Origin: Variovorax sp. PMC12
GTDB lineage: Bacteria; Pseudomonadota; Gammaproteobacteria; Burkholderiales; Burkholderiaceae_C
DNA: 64,000 nt
Direction of reading: 5' to 3'
NCBI RefSeq assembly: GCF_003019815.1
Contig: NZ_CP027774.1
Location: 62,001 to 126,000 of the forward strand
Shown here in pieces: positions 1 through 8,978 of the stretch. Numbering within the stretch: position 1 is the stretch's first letter; the number at the start of each line of letters is the position of its first letter. A model generated the notes under the pieces. The model did no database searches and was not told where the DNA came from. It saw only the letters and a list, made by a program, of their open reading frames with translations. The position numbers and the translations under genes were made by a program.

Positions 1-2017
1 CCTCGGCATGGAAGCCCGGCTCCAGCCAGACGGTGGTGTCGGCCTGCTCCAGGATGGCGGGGCCGTCGATGCGCGCGCCCACCGGCAGTTCGAGGCGGGC
101 GTAGCGCGCGGCGTCGTGCCACTGGCCCTGATGGAACACGCGCTGCGTGCCCAGCGGCGCAATGCTGCCCTCGCCTTCGGGCGCCAGCACGGCCAGGTCG
201 AACTTGGGGCGCACGCCGATGCGCGCATAGCGCAGGTTCATCACGCGGATCGCGATGCCGTCGAGCACGCGGCCGAAGGCGGCGCTGTAAGCGGCTTCGA
301 AGGCGGCGCGGACCGATGCGGCGGTCAGCGGCGTCTTGCCGGTGTCGGCCAGCGTCACCGGCAGCGTGTGCGTCTGGCCCGCGTAGAGCATGTCCAGCGC
401 CACCACCTCGCGCACTTCGTCGAAGCGCACGCCCGACGAGTCCAGCCGCTGCTGGCAGCTGGCGGCCAGTTCGTCGATGCGGCGCCGCAGGTCGGCCACG
501 TCGAGATCGGCCAGCGGCGTATTGAGGGTCTGCACCGCGTCATGCCGCATGTCGGCGATCACGCAGCCCAGCGCCGAGGTGACACCGGGATAGCGCGGCA
601 CGATGCCGGTGGCCACGCCCACTTCACGCATCATCGCGCACACGTGCAGCGCTCCGCCGCCGCCAAAGGGCATGTAGGCGAAGCGGCGCGGGTCGTGCCC
701 GCGCTCGATGGAGACCAGACGGATCGCGCCGGCCATGCGTGCATTGGCCAGAGTCAGGATCGCCTCGGCCGCCGCATGCACGTCGAGCCCCAGCGGGCGC
801 GCCACGTGCACTTCGATGGCCTCGCGCGACTTCTGCGCATCCAGCGCCGCGAGCAAACCGCCACCCAGCGGCCGGTCGGCGGCGATGCGCCCGAGCAGCA
901 CGTTGGCATCGGTCACCGTAGGGCGCATGTTGCCGCGTCCGTAGCATGCCGGCCCGGGCACGCTGCCCGCCGACTCCGGCCCGACCTGGAGCATGCCGCT
1001 GGCGTCGACGGACGCGATGGAGCCGCCGCCGGCGCCGATGGTCTCGATCTGGATCATCGGCGAGCGGATCACCATGCCGAACTCGATGGCGGTCTGCGCC
1101 GCCAGCGCGGCCTCGCCGTTGGCCACCAGCGACACGTCGAACGACGTGCCGCCCATGTCGCCCGTGATGGCGTTCGGAAAGCCCGCCGCACGCGCGATTG
1201 CCGCGCAGGCGATGACGCCCGCCGCCGGGCCCGAGAGCGCGGTGCGCACCGGCAGGTCGCTCGCGGTCTGGCGCGACATCACGCCGCCGTTGCTTTGCAC
1301 CACCAGCAGTTCGCCCGCGAAGCCCTGCGCACGCAGGTCGCTCTCCAGGCGTCCGAGGTAGCTGCCCACCACCGGCTGCAGCGCCGCGTTGAGCGTGGCG
1401 GTCGAGCAGCGCTCGAACTCGCGGATCTCGGGCAACACCTCGCTGGCCGAGGTGACGTGCGGGTTCGGCCAGATCTCGCGCACCGCCGCCACCGCGAGGC
1501 GCTCGTTCTCGGGGTTGGCGTAGGTGTTGATGAAGAACACGCAAACCGCCTCGCAGCCGGCTTCGAGCAGCGAACGCGCTTCGGCGCGCACCTGCGCCAG
1601 GTCGACTGCCGTGTGCAGCGTGCCGTCGGCCAGCACGCGCTCGTCGACCTCGCGGCGCAGGTCCCGCGGCACCACCGGCAGGAAGCTGCCGCGCAGGCCC
1701 CAGGTCTGCGGGCGGTCGCGGCGGCGCATCTCGAGCACGTCGCGAAAGCCGCGCGTGGTGATGATGCCGGTGCGGGCCACCTTGCGCTCGAGCAGCGCAT
1801 TGGTGCCGACCGTGGTGCCGTGCACGATGGTGGCGATGGCCGCGGCCGAATTGGCCACGCGCGCCACGCCGTTCATGAAGCCGCGCGCTTCCTCGCCACG
1901 CGTGGAAGGCACCTTGACGATGCGCGCGGTGCCGAGGGCTTCGTCGAGCACGAAGAGGTCGGTGAAGGTGCCGCCGACATCGACGCCGACGACCAGGGAT
2001 TTGCCAGGGGAACTCAT
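1..2017 (-). CDS. hyuA: Hydantoinase/oxoprolinase A subunit (HyuA), 3' end cut by window
   Basis: ATP-dependent subunit of the hydantoinase / 5-oxoprolinase / acetone carboxylase superfamily, cytoplasmic. The first residues read MSSPGKSLVVGVDVGGTFTD; the VDVGGTFTD phosphate-binding loop is diagnostic. About 672 residues lie in the window and the last ones (GPAILEQADTTVWLEPGF) match the family's C-terminal end, so only a short tail is missing at the left edge. The ATG at 2017 overlaps the hyuB stop as ATGA, which fixes the start and implies translational coupling. Last visible gene of the operon. The substrate (hydantoin, oxoproline, other cyclic amide or a carboxylation substrate) cannot be read from sequence. 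Confidence 0.88.
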   Translation of the reverse strand, partial: MSSPGKSLVVGVDVGGTFTDLFVLDEALGTARIVKVPSTRGEEARGFMNGVARVANSAAAIATIVHGTTVGTNALLERKVARTGIITTRGFRDVLEMRRRDRPQTWGLRGSFLPVVPRDLRREVDERVLADGTLHTAVDLAQVRAEARSLLEAGCEAVCVFFINTYANPENERLAVAAVREIWPNPHVTSASEVLPEIREFERCSTATLNAALQPVVGSYLGRLESDLRAQGFAGELLVVQSNGGVMSRQTASDLPVRTALSGPAAGVIACAAIARAAGFPNAITGDMGGTSFDVSLVANGEAALAAQTAIEFGMVIRSPMIQIETIGAGGGSIASVDASGMLQVGPESAGSVPGPACYGRGNMRPTVTDANVLLGRIAADRPLGGGLLAALDAQKSREAIEVHVARPLGLDVHAAAEAILTLANARMAGAIRLVSIERGHDPRRFAYMPFGGGGALHVCAMMREVGVATGIVPRYPGVTSALGCVIADMRHDAVQTLNTPLADLDVADLRRRIDELAASCQQRLDSSGVRFDEVREVVALDMLYAGQTHTLPVTLADTGKTPLTAASVRAAFEAAYSAAFGRVLDGIAIRVMNLRYARIGVRPKFDLAVLAPEGEGSIAPLGTQRVFHQGQWHDAARYARLELPVGARIDGPAILEQADTTVWLEPGFHAE

Positions 2018-3714
2018 TGGGACGCTTTCTTGTCGTTGCTGCCGTTGGTCACATAGCCCATGGCGGCATCGGCTGCTCGCTGTTCGAGGGGCCGCCCGGC
2101 GGCGTGGCCCCAGCCGCCGCCGCCGGGGGTTTCGAGGCGCACGCGCTCGCCGCGCGCCAGCGTGATGCCACGCATCTTCGACACCATGGGCGGCGTATGC
2201 CATTCGCCGGCGTTCTCGTAGCGGAACACGTTGACGGCACCGCTGCCGCCGCCCGCGATGCCCTTGGGCGGCGAAGTGCCGCGCTCGCCGAAGACGAACA
2301 CTTCCGCATCCTTCTCGAGCAGCTCGATTTCGTAGACGGCCCCCAGGCCGCCCCGATGCTGGCCATCGCCGCCGGAGTCGGCGCGCAGCGACCATTCGGT
2401 GAATCGCACGGGATACGCCGCCTCCAGAATCTCCAGCGGCGGAATCGTTGCCGTGGAGATCGGCGCGTTGCCGTGCGCCAGGCCGTCGCCGCCCGAATGG
2501 CCGCCATGGCCGCCGCCGAAGAAGCTGAACATCACCCAGCGCTGGCCCTCGCGGCCCTTGTCGCTGCGATGCCCGGCAATCGACAGCGCATTGATGGTGC
2601 CGTAGGCCTGCGCCACGGCGCGCGTGGGATCGGCCTGCGCGGCGGCGCTGAAGATCACGTCGATCATGCGCAGGATGGTCTCGGTGTAGCCGCCGACCGG
2701 GCGCGGGCGCTCGCAGCTGATCACCAGCTTGTCGGGAATGACGAAGTCCACCGCGTCGAGCACCCCCGCGTTCGCGGGCACGTCGGGAAACAGGTGCTTG
2801 AGCGCGACGTAGCAGGCAGCCACCGCGGTCGCGCGCGAGATGTTCACCGGCCCCGCGCATTGCGGCGACGTGCGCGAGAAATCGAGTGTGAGCCGGTCGC
2901 CCGCCACGGTCATGTCCAGTGCGATGGTCAGCGGCTCGTTGACGATGCCGTCGTTGTCCAGCACATCCTCGAAGCTGTAGCGCCCGTCGGGCAGCGAGGC
3001 GATGTGCGAGCGCATCAGGCGCAGCGCGCGGCCGCGCAGTTCGCCCAGCGCGTTCATCACCAGGTCGTCGCCGTACTCGTCGAGCAGGCCGTTCAGCCGC
3101 CTGGCGCCGAGTTCCAGCGCGGCGAGCTGGCCGTTCAGGTCGCCCCAGAGGCTGTCGGGCAGGCGCGTGTTGGCCTGCAGGATGGCGAGCACGTCGACGT
3201 CGAGTTCGCCATTGCGCACGATGCGCACGGGCGGGATCTGCACCGCCTCCTGCCAGCATTCGGTGGCGGCGGGGTTGTAGTTGCCGGGTACCGCGCCGCC
3301 GACGTCGTGCCAATGGGCCGCCGAGGCCATGTGGCAATACAGCTTGCCGTTGCGGAAGAAGGGCTTGACCAGCTTGAAGTCGTTGGCGTGCGTGCCGCCG
3401 TCGTAGGCGTCATTGCTGATCCAGACGTCGCCGTCCTTCATCCCGCCGCGGGCGTCGGCGGCCTTGGCCGTGGCTCGCACGGCGAAGGCCATGGCGCCCA
3501 CGAACACCGGCAGGCCCGACTTGCCCTGCACCAGGGTGTCGCCGGTGACGGCGTCGTACAGGCCGTGGCAGGCGTCGTGCGCCTCGGCAATGATGGGATT
3601 GAACGCGCTTCGATAGAGCGTGGCATCCATTTCGTCGGCCACCTGTTCGAGGCGGCCGCGCAGCACGGCGAGCGTGACGGGGTCGAGGGTCGGGGCACAG
3701 GAGAGATCAGGCAT
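2014..3714 (-). CDS. hyuB: Hydantoinase/oxoprolinase B subunit (HyuB)
   Basis: 566 residues, normal for HyuB. Partner of HyuA in ATP-dependent opening of cyclic amides or related chemistry. The N-terminus (LDPVTLAVLRGRLEQVADEM) and the segment DGDVWISNDAYDGGTHANDF are typical of the family, as is the glycine-rich C-terminal part with GGSGAVNVFRY. The start at 3714 overlaps the leuD-like stop by 8 bases and the stop overlaps hyuA as ATGA, so A and B are co-translated. The order leuC-leuD-hyuB-hyuA suggests the hydratase and the ring-opening enzyme act in one pathway (inference). Confidence 0.9.
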   Translation of the reverse strand: MPDLSCAPTLDPVTLAVLRGRLEQVADEMDATLYRSAFNPIIAEAHDACHGLYDAVTGDTLVQGKSGLPVFVGAMAFAVRATAKAADARGGMKDGDVWISNDAYDGGTHANDFKLVKPFFRNGKLYCHMASAAHWHDVGGAVPGNYNPAATECWQEAVQIPPVRIVRNGELDVDVLAILQANTRLPDSLWGDLNGQLAALELGARRLNGLLDEYGDDLVMNALGELRGRALRLMRSHIASLPDGRYSFEDVLDNDGIVNEPLTIALDMTVAGDRLTLDFSRTSPQCAGPVNISRATAVAACYVALKHLFPDVPANAGVLDAVDFVIPDKLVISCERPRPVGGYTETILRMIDVIFSAAAQADPTRAVAQAYGTINALSIAGHRSDKGREGQRWVMFSFFGGGHGGHSGGDGLAHGNAPISTATIPPLEILEAAYPVRFTEWSLRADSGGDGQHRGGLGAVYEIELLEKDAEVFVFGERGTSPPKGIAGGGSGAVNVFRYENAGEWHTPPMVSKMRGITLARGERVRLETPGGGGWGHAAGRPLEQRAADAAMGYVTNGSNDKKASQ

Positions 3715-4228
3715 CGGGGGCTTTCGTGAAGGCGGTTCGGGCAGCGCGCTGGCGCAGCTGGTTCAACAATCCGCCGGCGCGGACCATGTCCATGAGAAAT
3801 CCGGGCACCGGCTCGCAAGCCAGGCGCCGTGCGCCGGGCGCGACGATCTCCGGCGAGCCCGTGTCGAGGGCGATCTGATCGCCCTCGCTCAGCGTCTCTG
3901 CCTCGGCGCAGGTCAGCAGCAGCAGCCCCACGTTGAAGGCATTGCGAAAGTAGAGGCCGCTGTACGAGGGCGCGATGACCGCCGCCACGCCCAGTTGCAC
4001 CAGCACGGCGGCGGCCTGCTCGCGCGAGGAACCGATGCCGAAGTTGGGCCCGGCCACCAGCACGTCGCCGGGCGCCACGCCCGCGGCGAAGTCGGGGCGG
4101 ATGGCCTCCAGGCAGTGCTTCGCGATCACGTCGATGCCGTGCTTCATGGCATGGCCCGGCGCGAGCAGGTCGGTGTCGATGTCTGCGCCCAGGCGCCAGA
4201 CGCGATGGGTGGCCCGGGTGACGCTCAT
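3707..4228 (-). CDS. 3-isopropylmalate dehydratase small subunit-like (LeuD family)
   Basis: 173 residues, the swivelling small subunit of an aconitase-superfamily hydro-lyase. Visible marks are the N-terminal DIDTDLLAPG, the substrate-specificity loop GIGSSREQA at about residues 65-73 and YFRNAFNVGL. It would form a heterodimer with the large subunit just upstream. The start at 4228 gives an ATGA overlap with that gene's stop; longer upstream extensions lie inside the large-subunit gene. Being between transport genes and hyuBA, it is more likely a catabolic hydratase (citraconate, maleate, dimethylmaleate or homoaconitate type) than leucine biosynthesis; which one is not decided. Confidence 0.88.
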   Translation of the reverse strand: MSVTRATHRVWRLGADIDTDLLAPGHAMKHGIDVIAKHCLEAIRPDFAAGVAPGDVLVAGPNFGIGSSREQAAAVLVQLGVAAVIAPSYSGLYFRNAFNVGLLLLTCAEAETLSEGDQIALDTGSPEIVAPGARRLACEPVPGFLMDMVRAGGLLNQLRQRAARTAFTKAPDA

Positions 4229-5523
4229 GCCAGCACCTCGCGCGGATCGGTCACGCGGCCGCGCAGTGCCGCGGCGGCCACCGTGTAGGGTGAGCCCAGG
4301 TACACCTGCGCGGTCGGCGAGCCCATGCGGCCCTTGAAGTTGCGCGCCGTGGTCGAGATGACGGTGATGTCGTCGCCCATCGGGTCGCCATAGCCCGAGC
4401 AGGCTCCGCACGCGGTCGGAAGCAGCTCAGCGCCCGCGTCCATCAGCGCCTGCAGAACGCCCTCGGCGCGCGCCTGCTCCTGGTCCTGGATGCTGGCGGG
4501 CGCGACGATCAGGCGTATGCCGGGCGCCACCCTGTGTCCGCGCAGCACCTGCGCCGCGGCGCGCAGGTCGTCGAGCTTCGCGCCGGTGCACGCGCCGATG
4601 TAGGCCACATCCACGCGCGTGCCCGCATAGCGGCTCACGCCGTGCGAGTTGGCCGGGCTGTGCGGCGCGGCGATGTGCGGCTCCAGCATGGCGGCGTCGA
4701 AGCGGTGGCGCGTGAAGTCCGCGTCTTCGTCGGTGAACCAGCGCGCCATGTCGGCGCGCGGTGCGCCCGCGCCTTCGAGGAAAGCAGCCGTGGTTTCGTC
4801 GGGCGCGATCAGCCCGGCCTGCGCGCCCAGCTCGGCGCTCATGTTCGACAGCGTCATGCGCTCCTGCATCGACAGCGCGGCCACCGCCGGCCCCGCGAAC
4901 TCCACGGCCTGATAGCGTCCACCGTTCATGCCGAAGCGCCCGATCATGTGCAGCATCATGTCCTTGGCGGTCACCCCGGCGGGCAGCGCGCCGTCCCACC
5001 ACATGCGGATGGTCTCGGGCACGCGCAGCCAGATCTCGCCGGTGACGACCACGCCCAGCATCTCCGTGCTGCCCACGCCGAACATGTAGGCACCGAATGC
5101 CCCGCCGGTGGGCGAGTGCGAGTCGCCGCCCACGCACAGCATGCCGGGACGGATGTGGCCGTGCTGCGGCACCACCACATGGCAGATGCCCTGGCTGTCG
5201 TACACGTGCGGCAGCTGCTGGTCGCGCGCCCAGTCGCGCGCGATGCGCACGATGCGCCGCGAGTCGTCGTCGCGCTCGGGCACGTAGTGGTCCATCACCA
5301 GCACGATGCGCGAGCGGTCCCAGATCTGTGCGCCCAGTTCCTCGAGCATGGGTTTCAGGCGGCGCGGACCCGAGGAGTCATGGAACATGGCGAGGTCGAC
5401 GCCGCAGGTCACGATCTCGCCCACCGCCACGTGCGCCCGGCCGCTCGCGCGCGCGATGAGCTTCTGCGCCAGTGTCTGCGGCGCTGTGCGGCTTGGCATT
5501 CGGGTTGCTGCGGAAGGGCTCAT
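4225..5523 (-). CDS. 3-isopropylmalate dehydratase large subunit-like (LeuC/aconitase family)
   Basis: 432 residues from the ATG at 5523, which overlaps the preceding Bug gene as ATGA; family length is about 420-470. Iron-sulfur hydro-lyase. Substrate-loop motif GDSHSPTGG at residues 133-141; the [4Fe-4S] ligands are Cys312 (IGACTG), Cys372 and Cys375 (ACGACSG). The loop after the CxxC reads SGYGDP rather than the usual leucine-pathway wording, consistent with a divergent catabolic paralog (inference). A second possible start eight codons in (MPSRTAP) is less well coupled. Confidence 0.88.
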   Translation of the reverse strand: MSPSAATRMPSRTAPQTLAQKLIARASGRAHVAVGEIVTCGVDLAMFHDSSGPRRLKPMLEELGAQIWDRSRIVLVMDHYVPERDDDSRRIVRIARDWARDQQLPHVYDSQGICHVVVPQHGHIRPGMLCVGGDSHSPTGGAFGAYMFGVGSTEMLGVVVTGEIWLRVPETIRMWWDGALPAGVTAKDMMLHMIGRFGMNGGRYQAVEFAGPAVAALSMQERMTLSNMSAELGAQAGLIAPDETTAAFLEGAGAPRADMARWFTDEDADFTRHRFDAAMLEPHIAAPHSPANSHGVSRYAGTRVDVAYIGACTGAKLDDLRAAAQVLRGHRVAPGIRLIVAPASIQDQEQARAEGVLQALMDAGAELLPTACGACSGYGDPMGDDITVISTTARNFKGRMGSPTAQVYLGSPYTVAAAALRGRVTDPREVLA

Positions 5524-6485
5524 TCCGGCTTGGCTCCCGAGAACTTGACGACCTTGGCCCAGCGCGGAATCTCGCTTTGCACGAACGCGGCGAACTGCTC
5601 GGGCGAGTTGCCGACCGCCACGGCACCCTCGGTGTCCAGCCGCTTGAGCATGTCGGGCTGCTGCAGCGCATGGCGCGCCGCGTCGCTGAGCTTGCGCGCC
5701 ACGTCGGCTGGCAGGCGCGCCGGGCCGAACAGCCCGAACCACGCGCTCGACTCGTAGCCCGGCAAGGCCTCCGCGATGGCCGGGACGTCGGGGAACGCGG
5801 GCAGGCGCTTCGCGGTGGTCACGCCCAGCGCCTTGAGCTTGCCGGCCTGGATGTGTGCCTTGACGTTGCCTACCGCCGCGAACATCAGCTGCACCTGGCC
5901 GGCGAGCAGATCCTGCACGGCGGGCGCGGTGCCTTTGTAGGGGATGTTCACGATGTCCACGCCCGACTGCATCTTGAAGGCCTCGCCGGCCATGTGCAGC
6001 GAGGAGCCCACCGCGCCGATGGCGAAATTGAGCTGTCCGGGCCTGGCCTTGGCCAGCGCTATGAGCTCGCGCACGTCCTTCACCGGCAGGCTGGGACTGG
6101 CCACGAGGATGGACGGCGAGGTGGCCACGCAGGTGAGCGCGGTGAAGTCCTTCACCGGGTCGAAAGGCAGCGTGGGGTATAGCGTGGCATTGATGGCGTG
6201 GCTGGTGAAGCTCAGCAGCAGCGTATTGCCGTCGGACGCGGCCTTGGCGACCGCGTCGGCGGCGATGTTGCCGCCCGCGCCGGGCCTGTTCTCGACGATC
6301 ACGGTGCGGCCCAGGGCGGGGCCCATGCTGACGGCCAGCGAGCGCGCGAGCGTGTCGGTCGAGCCGCCGGCGGGCGCACCGACGAGGATGCGCACGGGCG
6401 CGTTGCCGACCTGCGCACGGGCGCCGGCGGCAAAGGCCAGCGCGGCCAGTGCGGGGGGCGCGATGAGGATGTCACGGCGTTTCAT
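5520..6485 (-). CDS. Bug-family periplasmic solute receptor (TctC-like)
   Basis: 321 residues with an N-terminal signal peptide (MKRRDILIAPPALAALAF then ARAQ cleavage region) and the family mark ILVGAPAGGSTDTLAR followed by VIVENRPGAGGNIAAD. Bug proteins bind carboxylates or related small molecules in the periplasm and normally serve a TctAB permease. No tctA or tctB is visible in the window; instead a complete Liv-type ABC transporter lies directly upstream in the same operon. It may be a second receptor, a sensor, or work with a permease elsewhere. Confidence 0.88.
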   Translation of the reverse strand: MKRRDILIAPPALAALAFAAGARAQVGNAPVRILVGAPAGGSTDTLARSLAVSMGPALGRTVIVENRPGAGGNIAADAVAKAASDGNTLLLSFTSHAINATLYPTLPFDPVKDFTALTCVATSPSILVASPSLPVKDVRELIALAKARPGQLNFAIGAVGSSLHMAGEAFKMQSGVDIVNIPYKGTAPAVQDLLAGQVQLMFAAVGNVKAHIQAGKLKALGVTTAKRLPAFPDVPAIAEALPGYESSAWFGLFGPARLPADVARKLSDAARHALQQPDMLKRLDTEGAVAVGNSPEQFAAFVQSEIPRWAKVVKFSGAKPE

Positions 6486-6524
6486 CGGGAGGTCTCCTTG
6501 TATTTCTTGAAGGGCTCGGTGGGC

Positions 6525-7235
6525 TCACAGGCCCAGGTACGCACGCCGCAGCTCGTCGCTGCGCATCAGCGCATCGGGCTTGCCGGAGAAGCGCACGCTG
6601 CCGTTCTCCAGCACGTAGGCGCGGTCGGCGATCTCCAGCGACTGGCCCACGTTCTGCTCGACCAGCAGCACCGCGAGGCCGCCGTCGCGCAACTCGCGAA
6701 TGAGCGTGAACATTTCTTCCACCAGCAGCGGCGACAGGCCGAGCGAGGGTTCGTCGAGGATCAGCAGCACGGGTTCGGCCATGAGCCCGCGCGCGATGGC
6801 CAGCATCTGCTGCTCGCCCCCGCTCATGGTGCCGGCGTGCTGCGCCATGCGTTCGCGCAGGCGCGGGAAGATGTGGAACATCTTCTCGACGTTGGCCGCG
6901 CGGCGTGCGCGTGCGCGCGTGAAGGAGCCGAGCTCCAGGTTCTCCAGCACGCTGAGGTTGGGAAACACCTTGCGCCCTTCGGGCACCTGGATGAGACCGG
7001 CCTTGACCACGTCGCGGTAGTGCGCACCGCTCAGGTCCTTGCCGTCGAAGCGCACGCTGCCGCTCCATGCGGGCACCAGGCCGCAGACCACCTTGTTCAG
7101 GGTCGACTTGCCCGCGCCGTTGCTGCCGAGCAGCGCGACCATCTCGCCGGCGTCGACCTGCAGGTCGACGCCGCGCAGCACCTCGACGCGGCCATAGCCG
7201 CCGCGCAGGCCCTGGATGTCGAGCAGCGCGCTCAT
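6525..7235 (-). CDS. livF: ABC transporter ATPase, LivF type
   Basis: 236 residues. Walker A (LLGSNGAGKST), ABC signature (MSGGEQQMLAIARGL) and Walker B (VLLILDEPSLGLSP) are all intact. Cytoplasmic ATPase of a branched-chain amino-acid (HAAT) type importer. The start at 7235 overlaps the livG stop as ATGA. It completes the livHMGF set and is 39 bases before the Bug receptor. Confidence 0.92.
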   Translation of the reverse strand: MSALLDIQGLRGGYGRVEVLRGVDLQVDAGEMVALLGSNGAGKSTLNKVVCGLVPAWSGSVRFDGKDLSGAHYRDVVKAGLIQVPEGRKVFPNLSVLENLELGSFTRARARRAANVEKMFHIFPRLRERMAQHAGTMSGGEQQMLAIARGLMAEPVLLILDEPSLGLSPLLVEEMFTLIRELRDGGLAVLLVEQNVGQSLEIADRAYVLENGSVRFSGKPDALMRSDELRRAYLGL

Positions 7236-7993
7236 GCGGATGCTCCCGCAGCGGCCTTGCGCAGCCGCGCCGCCGTGCCGTGCCCGAGGTACGCCTCGAC
7301 GACCCGGTCGTCGGAAGTCACCTGCGCGGGGTTGCCCTCGGCGATGAGCCGGCCCTGCGCCAGCACCCACACGTGCTCGGCGAGGTTCATCACGGCCTGC
7401 ATCACGTGTTCGATCATCAGCACGGTCACGCCGCTGTCGGCGATGCCGCGCACCACCGGCATCATCTCGGCGATCTCCTGCGGGTTGAGGCCTGCGAGCA
7501 CTTCGTCGAGCAACAGCAGGCGCGGGCGCGTGGCAAGCGCGCGGGCGAGTTCCAGGCGCTTGCGGCCGGCCACGGTGAGGTCAGATGCGGCCTTGTCCAG
7601 CTGCGGCGCCAGGCCCACGCGCTGCGCGACCGCCTCGGCGTTGCGCAATGCCTCGGCGCGGTTGCGCACGTGCAGGTGCGCGCCCACGGCGATGTTCTCG
7701 CGCACGGTCTGCGCGGCGAAGGGCTTCACGATCTGGAAGGTGCGCGTCATGCCGAGCACCGCATTGCGGTGCGGCTCGTGGCCGGTGATGTCCTGCCCGG
7801 CGAAGCGCACGCTGCCGGTGTCGGGCTTCAGAAAGCCGGACATCAGCGCGAACAGCGTGGTCTTGCCCGCGCCATTGGGACCGATCAGCGCCGTGAGGCT
7901 GCCCTGCGTGACGGCCAGGCTCACGTCCTGCACGGCTTTCAGGCCGCCGAAGGAGCGCGAGATGCCGTCGAGTTTCAACAAGGGCTCAGTCAT
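7232..7993 (-). CDS. livG: ABC transporter ATPase, LivG type
   Basis: 253 residues with Walker A (LIGPNGAGKTTLF) and Walker B (LLLLDEVLAGLNP). The signature motif reads LTVAGRKRLELARAL, where LSxGQ is usual; such weak signatures are common in LivG proteins. The C-terminal LivG extension (VVEAYLGHG) is present. Starts inside the livM end (8-base overlap) and ends in an ATGA overlap with livF. Confidence 0.92.
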   Translation of the reverse strand: MTEPLLKLDGISRSFGGLKAVQDVSLAVTQGSLTALIGPNGAGKTTLFALMSGFLKPDTGSVRFAGQDITGHEPHRNAVLGMTRTFQIVKPFAAQTVRENIAVGAHLHVRNRAEALRNAEAVAQRVGLAPQLDKAASDLTVAGRKRLELARALATRPRLLLLDEVLAGLNPQEIAEMMPVVRGIADSGVTVLMIEHVMQAVMNLAEHVWVLAQGRLIAEGNPAQVTSDDRVVEAYLGHGTAARLRKAAAGASA

Positions 7994-8978
7994 TGCGCTC
8001 TCCCTTTGCCTTCCACAACTGCCGCACCGACAGGCCCAGCCCCGCCACGCCGCGCGGCAGGAAGATCACGATCAGCACGAGCACCGTGCCGTAGATGACC
8101 ATGTTGATGCCCGGCAGCTCGCCGAACAGGTTGCGCGTGAGGTCCGACAGCAGATGCAGCACGGCCGCGCCCAGCACCGGCCCCCACAGCGTGCCCATGC
8201 CGCCCACGATGGCCGCGACCAGCGCCTCCACCGAGGTGACGGAGCCGTAGGCGATGCCCGCGTCGATGTACTGGAACACCTGCACGTAGAACGCACCGGC
8301 CGCGCCCATGAAGGCGGCCGACAGGCCGATGGCCGCGAGCTTGACGCGAAACGGATTCACGCCCACGGCGCGCGCGGCGTCCTCGTTGTCGCGCACCGCC
8401 TGCAGGTAGGCCCCGAAGCGGCCGTTGCGCAGCCACCAGGTCACGAGCAGCGCCACGACCACCATTGCCAGCACCACCCACAGGTAGCCCGCGCGCGACG
8501 CGAACTGCATGTTGCCCACCGCTTCGCGCAGCGGCACCATGAGGCCGACGCCACCGCCGGTGAAGGGCACCGAAGTCGCGACGATGCGGAACACCTCGGC
8601 GAAGGCCAGCGTGACCAGCGCGAAGTAGGAGCCCTTCAGGCCATAGCGGAAGGTGAGCGCGCCGACGAAAAGGCCCACCACCGCGGCACCAGCCACCGCC
8701 AGCGGCAGCGCGACCCACGCGTTGATGCCGCCCTGCAGCTGTGCGATGGCCTGGATGTAGGCGCCGGTGCCGAAGAACAGTGCGTGCCCGAAGGAGAACT
8801 GCCCGCCAAAGCCGCCGAGGATGTTCCAGGCCTGCGCGATGAGCGTGGCGTAGAGCGCCATCATCACGAAGTTCAGCATGACGCCCGACTGGGTGACCAG
8901 AGGCACGCAGCCGACGACCACGGCAAAGAGCGCGATGGCCGCGAGCTGTCTGTATCCGGCGTTGATTCCCGCTTTCAT
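7986..8978 (-). CDS. livM: ABC transporter permease, LivM type
   Basis: 330 residues, hydrophobic, with about nine to ten membrane segments. The conserved block AWNILGGFGGQFSFGHALFF and the cytoplasmic loop DNEDAARAVGVNPFRVKL (ATPase contact) are typical of LivM. The ATG at 8978 overlaps the livH stop as ATGA; in-frame extension upstream lies within livH and is rejected. Confidence 0.92.
   Translation of the reverse strand: MKAGINAGYRQLAAIALFAVVVGCVPLVTQSGVMLNFVMMALYATLIAQAWNILGGFGGQFSFGHALFFGTGAYIQAIAQLQGGINAWVALPLAVAGAAVVGLFVGALTFRYGLKGSYFALVTLAFAEVFRIVATSVPFTGGGVGLMVPLREAVGNMQFASRAGYLWVVLAMVVVALLVTWWLRNGRFGAYLQAVRDNEDAARAVGVNPFRVKLAAIGLSAAFMGAAGAFYVQVFQYIDAGIAYGSVTSVEALVAAIVGGMGTLWGPVLGAAVLHLLSDLTRNLFGELPGINMVIYGTVLVLIVIFLPRGVAGLGLSVRQLWKAKGERND

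Noticed and set aside
8..2056. Long open frame on the plus strand opposite hyuA
   Set aside because: Compositional shadow of high-GC coding DNA; no family resemblance, while the minus strand reads a full HyuA.
3707..5523. Leucine biosynthesis leuCD
   Set aside because: No leuB or leuA nearby, and it is embedded in a transport-hydantoinase operon.
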